Origin: Fratercula arctica
Taxonomy: Eukaryota > Chordata > Aves > Charadriiformes > Alcidae
Assembly: GCA_947846985.1 (NCBI GenBank)
Contig: CANTUZ010000005.1
Span: 4,882,001 to 4,946,000 of the forward strand
Reading direction: 5' to 3'
Length of the DNA stretch: 64,000 bases
In this document: piece by piece, positions 1 to 9,000 of the stretch
How positions within the stretch are numbered: position 1 is the stretch's first letter
Layout: the number at the start of each line of letters is the position of its first letter
The notes under the pieces: generated by a model
Seen by the model: only the letters and a program-made list of their open reading frames with translations
Told to the model about the DNA's origin: nothing
Databases searched by the model: none
Program-made: the position numbers and the translations under genes

Positions 1-1114
1 CTCAGACACAAACCTCAGTGACTTTTGGCGGGTGTGGGGCAGCATCCATTCCCTCTTCTACTCGCTATTTCAAATGAATAGCTCCACGCTGTCGGCTTAA
101 TATAGCTCAGCTTTTATCACCGCTCAATCCCAGAATGTCTTCGGGTATTGTCAGCCACGAACACAGGAAATAATCCCTCATTATGCCGAATTATCTAGAC
201 ACAGCACAGGCTAGCGAGGCTGGTGCTTACACAGCGGTGTATTGGCAAGGGCTTCCTGTTTAGTACGGGAAAGTCCAGGCATCCGAGATTAAACCGCAGC
301 AGCAGATCCAAATTTCATCTCAACGGCTGTGAGGAGCTGATGCAAAACTCCCAATCCAACAAAAATAAAAAGCCAGCTTTTGGCCTCTGGCGAGAGTTGC
401 CCTTAAGAAAGGTATCCAGTAAGTTGTTCTTTACATGGCATGTCGTATTTTCAGCCTATTTAGGTTTTTGAGAGGGAAGAATCCCGAGGGATACAGCTTT
501 TCCTAGAGGCAACGCGCTTCACGCAACTCCGTGTATTACTTCTCCTGTCGCTATCACTGCAGACTTCACTCCTGGTGTTCAATTAGTAGCACGTTTCCAC
601 TGAGTAAATCAAATACGGAGCATAATGTTTAGCGGTGGCTGATCCTGTGCAGCGGTAACAAGGTAGAGATGTTCTGTATCCCAAGATGTGCGTGGCACTT
701 CAGTCTAGAAAACTGGAAGGAAAAATTAAGATCGTTTCTTGAAGAAACGAGCAGCCCCGCAGCAATATTCTCAGTCGCAGTTCGCTGTGTGGGATGTGCT
801 GTGATGCAGGGAACTCTAATTTCTGAAGAATTTCTCAATTCTCTGAAAGAGGGTTAGTTGTCAAATTGACATTAAATAACCAGGGGGATACCAGCCGTAC
901 CCAGCATGGGGTGGTCCCAGCACCTCACCAGGGACACTCCATGCCAATGGCGTACAAAATTGTGCCACGGTCACTTTCCGGTGGATTATATCTTTCTCTG
1001 TCTCTCCTTTACTCCATTTGTTTCATGTCTTTAGAGTCTGGTGGTTTGAGGCCGGATCATTATCACCATACTCCTCTGTGTTGGCTCAGCTCTGTCTCTG
1101 CTGGCAGTTGGCAG
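1..1114. other. Intergenic, nothing recognised
   Basis: No gene, repeat family or RNA gene could be recognised here. Short open frames exist on both strands, but they show no familiar motif, no low-complexity bias and no convincing splice context. This is upstream flank, about 26 kb before the NAV2 exon. Confidence 0.5.
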
Positions 1115-1336
1115 ATGGTGGAAATGGGGATGGATGGTGGATGGTGGAAATGGGAATGGATGGTGGATGGTGGAAATGGGGATGGATGGTTGATGGTGGA
1201 AATGGGGATGGATGGTGGATGGTGGAAATGGGGATGGATGGTGGATGGTGGAAATGGGAATGGATGGTGGATGGTGGAAATGGGGATGGATGGTTGATGG
1301 TGGATGGTGGAAATGGGGATGGATGGTTGATGGTGG
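1115..1336. repeat. 26-bp minisatellite, about 8.5 copies
   Basis: Tandem array of a 26-bp G-rich unit that begins atggtggaaatgggg. Eight full units can be read, starting at 1115, 1141, 1167, 1193, 1219, 1245, 1271 and 1304, with a 7-bp partial unit (atggtgg) at 1297 and another at the end. Units differ at two sites: ggggatgg against gggaatgg, and a final tgg against ttg. Units 1-3 and 5-7 carry the same variant order. Because 26 is not a multiple of 3, all frames stay open, which creates spurious Trp/Gly/Met-rich or His/Pro-rich reading frames across the array; these are not genes. Confidence 0.95.
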
Positions 1337-1757
1337 GCTCTGAGTGTGGCTTACGTGTACTTCAGCAATGGTTGCATTTTGCAAGTGGTTGTATAGAGGA
1401 GAGTGAAGTTGGGGTCTGGCTGAATTTGGCACCAATGCATACTGGCCTTGCTTTCTGTGGGGTTTGTGGGGTTTGTTGTAGACATGATTCGGTTTTGGCT
1501 CTTCTAATAGGAGACATTTTGCATGAAGTCTCACCATTGGAAATCTAGCTGTTCCCTTTAAAATGTATTCTTTCAGTCATGTATGAACTTGACAGTAAAA
1601 GAAATATAAGAGCTTCTAGGCCATTGAATCCTAACCCCTGTGAGATGCCTGTTGGTGCTCTCCTCTTCTCCCTTTTCCCACCAAGGGAAAGTCTTGAATT
1701 GCAAGCACTTAACCTGTGCTGCTCTAACTTTTAGAGTTAGAGGGGAACAGAATCATG
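1337..1757. other. Intergenic, nothing recognised
   Basis: Unique-looking sequence between the minisatellite and the first CR1 fragment. No feature seen. Confidence 0.5.
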
Positions 1758-1960
1758 GGGTTCTTCACCAAAAGGGTTGTCAAGCACTGGAACAGGCTGC
1801 CCAGGGAAGTGGTTGAGTCACCATCCCTGGAGGTATTTAAAAGATGTGTAGATGTGGTGCTGAGGGCCATGGTTCAGTGGTGGTTTTGGCAATGTTAGGT
1901 TTACGGTTGGACTTGATGATCTTAAAGGTGTTTTCCAACCTAAATAATTTTATGATTTTT
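1758..1960 (+). mobile_element. CR1 LINE 3' fragment (copy A)
   Basis: Short, old 3' end of a CR1 retrotransposon in sense orientation. It contains the degenerate form of the C-terminal ORF2 coding text (ttcttcacc, then cactggaacaggctgccc, then ccatccctggaggtattt). The 3' untranslated part follows (gttaggttt, ggttggacttgatgatctt, ttccaacc) and ends in a decayed attttatgattt. The 3' end type matches the copies at 48863 and 57475 (gttaggtt...ggttggact). The 5' boundary is approximate. Confidence 0.85.
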
Positions 1961-2509
1961 GGGCAGGGCCCAAAGCACAGGGGTAGCTGCAGGGTCAGGA
2001 ACCCTATGCCTGGCGCCGCAGCTGGTGCTGTACCCCGATGTCTTAGCTCGGGTGCCCAGTGCTGTCTGAGGGCATCAACAGGAGCTGCGTCACCGAGCGC
2101 TAACACTGTGTAACTTCACATAGTCTTGTATTACGATATGTGCATTTTCCCCATCCTGCCTCTTTGGTGGAATCGGCTTTCAGTGAAGAAATTTCTTTAA
2201 AGCCTTTACAACTGAAATAAGTTTCTAATGTAATGGTGCTTTTGTACCATTTGCCTGCATAGCTAGACCTACGAACTCCCGTTGTGTTGAACTGACCTTG
2301 GGTTAGACGATGACAGGCAGGCAAGGGACACTTTAACTTTTTGCTCTCCCATTCTGTCATTTAAGAATGGTGCAATAAGTATGTCCTCGGTGTTTCTGTA
2401 CGTGTGTTAGAAATTATTCGGTATGGTTGGGCGCTAGAAAAAGTATTCCATGTCATCTGTTTATCAAGACTGTATCCATTTTTTTTTCTTACCATCTCTG
2501 AAGTTTCAG
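1961..2509. other. Intergenic spacer between CR1 copies
   Basis: No gene or known repeat recognised between CR1 copies A and B. Confidence 0.5.
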
Positions 2510-3082
2510 TGCACCCTCAGCAAGTTCGCTGATGACACCAAGCTGTGTGGCACGGTCAACATGCTGGAGGGAAGGGATGCCATGCAGAGGGACCTGGACA
2601 CGCTTGAGAGCTGGGCCTGTGCAAACCTCATGAAGTTCAACCAGGTCCTGCACCTGGGTCATGGCAATCCCAGGCACAAATACAGGTTGTGCGGAGAATG
2701 GCTTGAGAGCAGCCCTGAGGAGAAGGACTTGGGGTTGCTGGCGCACAAGAAACTCAATGTGAGCTGGCAATGTGTGCTTGCAGCCCAGAAAGCCAACCGC
2801 ATCCTGGGCTGCATCGAAAGAAGTATGGCCAGCAGGTCGAGGGAGGGGATTCTGCCCCTCTACTCCGCTCTCATGAGACCCCACCTGGAGTACTGCGTCC
2901 AGCTCTGGAGTCCTCAGCACAAGAAGGACATGGACCTGTTGGAATGGATCCAGCGGAGGGCCACGAAGATGATCAGAGGGCTGGAGCACCTCTGCTGTGA
3001 GGACAGGCTGAGAGAGCTGGGGGTGTTCAGCCTGGAGAAGAGAAACCTCCGGGGAGACCTTCCAGCCCCTTCCAGTACCTAA
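2510..3082 (+). pseudogene. CR1 ORF2 C-terminal fragment (copy B)
   Basis: Remnant of the CR1 ORF2 polyprotein, covering RT motif C (FADDTKL) and the C-terminal region with [12 protein letters not shown] and [13 protein letters not shown]. The endonuclease and the first half of the RT are missing. Compared with the copy at 6631-8354, it lacks four codons: [13 protein letters not shown] reads KFNQVLHLG, which is a clean 12-nt in-frame deletion. The frame stays open to a stop at 3080-3082, just after RGDL. Past that point the rest of the ORF2 C-terminus (matching [16 protein letters not shown] in the other copy) can be read only after a frame break. It is dead: no start codon, no endonuclease and a broken C-terminus. 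Confidence 0.9.
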
Positions 3083-3398
3083 AGGGGGCCTACAGGAAAG
3101 CTGGGGAGGGACTCTTGATCAGGGAGTAGAGCGATAAGACGAGGGGTAATGGTTTTAAACTGAAAGAAGGGAGATTTAGATTGGATATTAGGAAGAAATT
3201 CTTGACTGTGAGGGTGGTGAGCCCCTGGCCCAGGCTGCCCAGAGAAGCTGTGGCTGCCCCATCCCTGGAGGGGTTCAAGGCCAGGCTGGATGGGGCTTGG
3301 AGCAGCCTGGTCTGGTGGGAGGTGTCCCTGCCCATGGCAGGGGGGTGGAACTAGGTGATCTTTAAGGTCCCTTCCAACCCAAATCATTCTATGATTCT
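2510..3398 (+). mobile_element. CR1 LINE, 5'-truncated (copy B)
   Basis: Sense CR1 copy that begins inside the reverse transcriptase at the text for [12 protein letters not shown] (RT motif C) and runs to the 3' end at attctatgattct. The 3' untranslated region carries the catggcagggggg / aggtgatctttaagg / cccttccaaccc block, the same type as the copies at 12994, 18970 and 24330. It keeps a single attctatgattct end, not a long octamer array. 5' truncation is normal for CR1, whose insertion usually stops before a full copy is made. Confidence 0.95.
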
Positions 3399-3764
3399 AA
3401 GTTGCCATCGCCCCAGCTCCCTGCAGTAACCTGAAAAGAGAAAAGGATATTCCTTACTGATGCTAAACATAAGCCCTGTGCATAAGCAAAATTATAATGT
3501 TTAAGCATCTAATCCTGTATATATCCATAGATATCACTGGTATCCAAGCAATCTGGTTTTGTTTTCTTGGCTCTTGCATTATTTGTAGGCTGCAGTGGTC
3601 TCCTGGACAAAAAATTCCACATGGCTAGATAGCAGCTCTCTTGGGATAAATCACCAGTTTTGTTTAATACAAATGACTTCTATTTTAAAGCCTAGGACTG
3701 CCCACATGTTTTTCTGTTGCTGCTTAGTTCAAATTTATCCATCCCCCAGATCCTTGTGATCCCC
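3399..3764. other. Intergenic, nothing recognised
   Basis: AT-rich unique-looking sequence with no supported feature. Confidence 0.5.
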
Positions 3765-3965
3765 CTTAAGGTACTTAGAGAGCGCAAGAAGATCCCCCCT
3801 GTAGCCTTCTCATCTTCAAATACATACGCTTAAGCGCCTCATCCCGTCATCTTAGCAGAGGCCCTCCCTACTTTTGGCCAGACTCCTATCACTCCTACGG
3901 ATTTTCTCTAGAATGTGCATGTTGCTCATATGAAGATAAGATGTGCCCAACTCCAGCTTATGCCC
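3765..3965 (-). mobile_element. Old antisense CR1-like fragment (copy I)
   Basis: Read on the + strand, the text gtacttagagagcgcaagaa, then gatcccccctgtagccttct, follows the usual antisense CR1 order (gtacttgtagagagc, gatctcccctcagccttct). It continues with ccctcc..ttttggccagactcc and agatgtgcccaactccagc, as expected for the region encoding [13 protein letters not shown] and the upstream SPQ block. Divergence is heavy and the edges are uncertain. This is clearly older than the nearby sense copies. Confidence 0.6.
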
Positions 3966-6630
3966 CAAAATGGCTATTTGTTATGGCATAGTCTTTTTTT
4001 ATTTTTTTTTTTTTTTTAACGCTTAGAAGTCATCCTTTCTGAGGTTGTAGAAACATTGCCCTTCCCCTGGAAGCAGTGTGCTCCAAGGCTGGCCCTGAGG
4101 AGTGCGATGGGGAAGCTGGCTTGGCGCGGCTGGCGGGGAGGACGGAGAAGTCTTGCCGAAGTGATGGCGGTGGTTCTGTCATGCCGTGTCGATGAGAGCC
4201 ATCGACTGAAATAGCGACTGCTATAATGCGGGACGCAAGATCAGCTGCTCAGCAGAGGTTGAGTTACGGTGTAGAAGATACCTGCTGAGAGCGGTGTAAA
4301 CAGCTATCTAGACCCAAAATACACGGTTTGCGGTGAAGATGGTAGATAAAAGCCACGCTTTTTGCAGAACTCTAGCAATAAGTGTTTTTTATGCTGTTTC
4401 TTTCAGCTTGGGTGCAAAAATTACTGGTATCGAAGTATTTCCTTGCATTATGTGCAGCCTGATGTTTGAATCACTTCACTGTTCCTGTCTGCTAGGGAGT
4501 GAAACTGGGAAGCCTGTTCCCTTTGGGCAAACCTGGGTAAAACGCATTGAGAAATAAATAGAGAAACATTGATGGAGGCTGTAAAGGTGTAATTTGTATT
4601 ATTGAAGGCCAGAGGAGAAAAGAAATGTTAACCCAGCCTGGTGCCATTCATTAATGACAGCACGGCATGAGGATCAGAGATTTATCTGGGGATTAAGTCG
4701 GAAGAGCAAAGGGGCTAGAGGTAGGAATAGACAAACCTGTGTGGTCTGGGACAGAGCTGCGGGGTTGAGCTTGAACGTATGAAAGGGAAATTTGCATATA
4801 TTTATCAGTTGTACTGTTTTCAGTCCTTTCAGTGCCATGAGGCTATTTCTCAGCATAACATTTGGTTTAAAAGCATATCTTTTTAATCAAAAAAAGAAGC
4901 TTGTATCTTGGGGTTTTTGTCCTTTGGTTCTTCGTCCTTCTTAAAAATATCTTTTGCCTTTAAGGGAGACAAGAATTGGTCCTGTACAATACCTCATCTC
5001 CTTTGATACCTTTCCTGTTGATCCTGCACTTACCTGATGTTATAGCTAGATGTCAGCCTCAGATGTGAATCAGGGGCTTGTCAGTCAGCATCAGATTTGT
5101 TTTTGCTCCTCATCTCTCAGTACCGTGAGACCACTGAGATAGCGTGATAGCCGTGACTTGCCTCCTTCCCCCAAAGCCCAGCCTAGAGGTTTAATTATTA
5201 AATTTAACAGAGCCATTAGTAAGGATTTGATGTTGACAGACTCGGAGGAGTATCTTTGCGTTGACTTTCCCTCGCAGTCTGGTGGATGTCTTATTTTGCA
5301 GGTGATGCCCCTGCCCATAAAGCTCTGCTCAAAAACCCTTTCTCTGAATGCCTTCCCTCACCAGGTGCCAGAAGCTTCACCGCCAGCTCTGCGCAGGCTG
5401 GCACGGTGAGACGCCGCGGCAAGGATAGTTTCGGACCTGGGACAATGACAGCAGCGAGTGTGCTGGAAAACTGGGTGATTCAGCTATTCCAGTAACTCAT
5501 CAGGGTGACCTGGCAGCCTCGCAAAACAGCAGGTCACGTTTGAGTGGATTTGGGGATGTACCAGCTCACGGAGGGTCGTGACTCATGGGGTGACTTATAC
5601 TGGGAGCAGCGGAGGGTCGGGCTGCGGGACTGGCTCGCCAAGGCTGGACCACTGCAGTTCCGAGCAGGCTGTTTGGTTTAGAGCGGCGCTGATTTTTACT
5701 TTGCCCTCTATGTGCTGGCTTGCTGTGAACTGCAGCCACTCAAGGCCCTTTTTATGGGAAGCTGGAGTCATACGTACATTGGGGACGGGGCACACGGCAG
5801 GTCCCTAGTGACTTTATCAGTATTTCCAGGGTGTTACTCCTGCCTGTGAGTCAGCATCATGAGATGGGAGGGACATGCAGATTGTTATTAAATTGTCTTA
5901 TAAAAGACCTTGATAAGAAAACGGAAAATTTTAGAATATAAGGGCTATATATCCATTATTAAAAGCAAGCAGGCAATCAAAAAAGCCCTTGTCTTTGTGC
6001 TAGGCTTCAGAAATGACTGTTTAATGTCTGTGTTGCTGGGAGCTCACTGATTTGCTACAGACATTTAAATGCAAGTGGCTTCCTGAGGGCTTACTAAGCT
6101 CTGGTCCCTGTCTCTAACACAGTTCAATTTATCTAATTAATCTTTTTGCCCAGTCTTCTCTTTCCAGAAAGGACAGAAATTGAGAGACTTCTCTGCAAGT
6201 CACTGTGGGGTTTTTTCCCTCACTTCAGTAAGTTTAAAGGGAAAGCAATTAGCTCCTCAATGCATAGATTTGCAGGGTAGATACGGTGATGAAGGCTAAA
6301 ATTAGTATCTTGGAAAGGAAATGTCATGAACGATAGGTTCTCAAGTTTAACGGAACTCCTCAGTAAACTGGGTTGAAGCTCTGTAGCTGCCTTTTCCTCC
6401 CTGTTGAATTACTGAAGTCCCAGAGGCATCTTCCAAATCATAAGCAACCAACAAAATACAAATCCCAACATGAGAGCTTCTCCGGTGAGCTGGAAATATT
6501 AGCTCTTAGTTTGCCCGTGACATTGCCTGTGCCTTTTGTTGCACTGTTGCTTCTCTCGTTACCATTAATTTCAGCTGCTTGTCTGCTCAGGGATGATTTC
6601 CATTCCTGCTTCCATTCCTGTTGTGTTTCA
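3966..6630. other. Intergenic, nothing recognised
   Basis: About 2.7 kb without a supported feature, apart from a T-run near 4000-4018. Short open frames such as those at 4333-4557 and 6373-6705 show no known family motif. Part of the latter overlaps the start of the CR1 copy that follows. Confidence 0.45.
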
Positions 6631-8354
6631 AGCACAACAAAAAGAGCTTCTACAAGTATATTGGAAGCAAAAGGAAGACCAGAGAAGTTGTGGGCCCACT
6701 GTTGAATGAGACAGGAGTCATGGTGACAGAGGATGCGGAGAAGGCAGAGTTACTGAATGCCTTCTTTGCTTCGGTCTTTTCTGCTCAGCCCAGCCCTCAG
6801 AAGTCCCAGGCATTGAATAAAGTAACAGGGAAAGAAGAAGACTTCCCTTGGGTTGAGGAGGAGCGAGTGAGGGATCAATTAGATCATTTAGATATTCACA
6901 AGTCCATGGGCCCCGATGGGATGCACCCGAGAGTGCTGAGGGAGCTGGCAGAAGTCATTGCTGGGCCGCTCTCCATCATCTTTGAAAGGTCCTGGAGAAC
7001 AGGCGAGGTGCCTGAGGACTGGAGGAAAGCTAATGTCACTCCAGTCTTCAAAAAAGGCAAGAAGGAGGAGCCAGGGAACTACAGGCCGGTCAGCCTCACC
7101 TCCATCCCTGGAAAGATGATGGAACAGCTCGTTCTGGGCATCATCTCAAGGCACGTGGAGGAAAAGAAAGCTATCAGAAGTACTCAGCATGGATTCACCA
7201 AGGGGAAATCATGTCTGACTAATCTGATAGCCTTCTACGATGGCATGACTGGATGGATAGATGAGGGGAGGGTGGTAGATGTGGTCTATCTTGACTTAAG
7301 CAAGGCGTTTGACACGGTCTCCCACAGCATCCTCATAGGGAAGCTTAGGAAGTGTGGGTTAGATGAACGGACAGTAAGGTGGATAGAAAACTGGTTGAAA
7401 GATAGAGCTCAGAGGGTTGTGATTAGGGGCACAGAATCTAGTTGGAGACCAGTGACGAGTGGTGTTCCCCAGGGGTCAGTACTGGCTCCAGTCCTCTTCA
7501 ATATATTCATCAATGACCTGGATGAGGGGATAGAGTGCACCCTCAGCAAGTTTGCTGATGACACAAAGCTGGGGGGGGCGGCTGACACACCGGAGGGCTG
7601 TGCTGCCATACAGAGAGACCTGGACAGGTTGGAGATCTGGGCAGAGAGAAACCTGATGAAATTCAACAAGGGCAAGTGTAGGGTGCTGCACCTGGGGAGG
7701 AACAACCCCATGCACCAGTACAGGTTGGGGGCTGACCTGCTGGAGAGCAGCTCTGTGGAAAGAGATCTGGGAGTCCTGGTGGACAACAGGATGACCATGA
7801 GCCAGCAATGTGCCCTTGTGGCCAAGAAGGCCAATGGCATCCTGGGGTGCATCAAAAAGAGTGTGGCCAGCAGGTCAAGGGAGGTCATCTTCCCCCTCTA
7901 CTCTGCATTGGTGAGGCCACACCTGGAGTACTGTGTCCAGTTCTGGACTCCCCGGTTCCAGAAGGACAGGGAACTGCTGGAAAGGGTGCAGCAGAGGGCT
8001 ACCAAGATGATTAGGGGACTGGAACACCTCTCTTATGAGGAAAGGCTGAGGGATTTGGGTCTCTTCAGTCTGGAAAAAAGACGGCTGAGGGGGGATCTTA
8101 TCAACACTTATAAATACTTAAAGGGTGGGTGTCAGGAGGATGGGACCAGGCTCTTTTCAGTAGTGCCCGGGGACAGGACAAGAGGCAATGGGCACAAACT
8201 TGAGCATAAGAAGTTCCACCTAAACATGAGGAGGAACTTCTTTACCCTGAGGGTGGCAGAGCACTGGCACAGGCTGCCCAGAGAGGTGGTGGAGTCTCCG
8301 TCTCTGGAGACATTCAAAACCCGCCTGGACGTGTTCCTGTGTAACCTGCTCTAG
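6621..8354 (+). pseudogene. CR1 ORF2 reverse transcriptase, N-terminally truncated
   Basis: Open frame of 577 codons ending in a stop at 8352-8354. In the full element this protein makes a DNA copy of CR1 RNA at a nicked target. Motifs, counting codons from 6621: [13 protein letters not shown] near 98-110; [12 protein letters not shown] near 154-165; YLDLSKAFD (motif A) with aspartates at 225 and 231; SGVPQGS (motif B) at 280-286; FADD (motif C) with the catalytic pair D313-D314; then the CR1 C-terminal block with HLEYCVQFW and [29 protein letters not shown]. No internal stop or frameshift is visible. There is no ATG at the front: the first codon here is TTG and the real protein would begin in the missing 5' part with an apurinic-type endonuclease. 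It is therefore a truncated remnant with intact catalytic residues. Confidence 0.92.
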
Positions 8355-8462
8355 GTGACCCTGCTCTGGCAGGGGGGTTGGACTAGATGATCTCCAGAGG
8401 TCCCTTCCAACCCTATGGTTCTATGATTCTATGATTCTATGATTCTATGATTCTATGATTCT
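6631..8462 (+). mobile_element. CR1 LINE, long 5'-truncated copy with open RT frame (copy C)
   Basis: The longest and best preserved CR1 here, in sense orientation. It starts within ORF2 (text for [17 protein letters not shown], downstream of where the endonuclease would end), keeps the whole reverse transcriptase and C-terminal region, then a short 3' untranslated region (ctctggcagggggg, ggactagatgatctccagag, gtcccttccaacc) and a terminal octamer array at 8417-8462. The 3' type differs from all other copies in the window. The open frame over about 1.7 kb suggests it is the youngest CR1 here. Without ORF1, endonuclease and 5' promoter it cannot move by itself. Confidence 0.95.
8417..8462 (+). 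repeat. CR1 3'-terminal octamer array
   Basis: About five and a half copies of an 8-bp unit, attctatg, closing CR1 copy C. Such octamers are the normal 3' end of CR1 and take the place of a poly(A) tail. The neighbouring CR1 copies have only one to one and a half units, so this array is expanded. Confidence 0.95.
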
Positions 8463-8614
8463 CTTGCCTGCCAAACTCAGGGCGAGGAAAAGCAGCAGGT
8501 GTAAACACGAAGCTGTCAGCAGAACAGACTCATGGGCGGTATTTTGAATGCTTAGGTGACTTGCTGGAGGAACAGGAAGATTTTATTATGATTGTGTTTG
8601 CTTTAGGAGGGATG
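8463..8614. other. Spacer between CR1 copy C and the pyrimidine array
   Basis: About 150 bp of ordinary sequence that separates the CR1 tail from the CCCTT array. No feature seen. Confidence 0.5.
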
Positions 8615-9000
8615 CCTTTTCTTTCCCCTTCCCTTCCCTTCCCTTCCCTTCCCTTCCCTTCCCTTCCCTTCCCTTCCCTTCCCTTCCCTTCCCTTCCCTT
8701 CCCTTCCCTTCCCTTCCCTTCCCTTCCCTTCCCTTCCCCTTCCCTTCCCCTTCCCCTTCCCTTCCCTTCCCTTCCCTTCCCTTCCCTTCCCTTCCCTTCC
8801 CTTCCCTTCCTTCCCTTCCCTTCCCTTCCCTTCCCTTCCCTTCCCTTCCCTTCCCTTCCCTTCCCTTCCCTTCCCTTCCCCTTCCCCTTCCCCTTCCCCT
8901 TCCCCTTCCCCTTCCCTTCCCTTCCCTTCCCTTCCCTTCCCTTCCCTTCCCTTCCCTTCCCTTCCCTTCCCTTCCCTTCCCTTCCCTTCCCTTCCCTTCC
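8615..9000. repeat. (CCCTT)n polypyrimidine satellite, 386 bp
   Basis: The + strand has 386 consecutive pyrimidines with no purine. Most of it is a 5-bp unit (ccctt). Within it are blocks of a 6-bp unit (cccctt), one short near 8735-8757 and one longer near 8876-8917, and a single 4-bp step (ttcc) near 8808. The complementary strand is pure purine (gggaa)n. Long mirror-symmetric polypyrimidine tracts can form triplex H-DNA and are hard to assemble, so the true length may differ. Open frames across it in both directions (Pro/Leu/Ser/Phe and Gly/Lys/Arg/Glu) are artefacts of the repeat. Confidence 0.97.

Noticed and set aside
866..1548. Three open frames of 143 to 176 codons with Trp/Gly/Met or His/Pro repeats
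   Set aside because: Their repetitive parts come from the 26-bp minisatellite, and the ends show no known motif.
8417..8462. Octamer array as a possible interstitial telomere or independent microsatellite
   Set aside because: The unit is attctatg, the standard CR1 3' end, not ttaggg.
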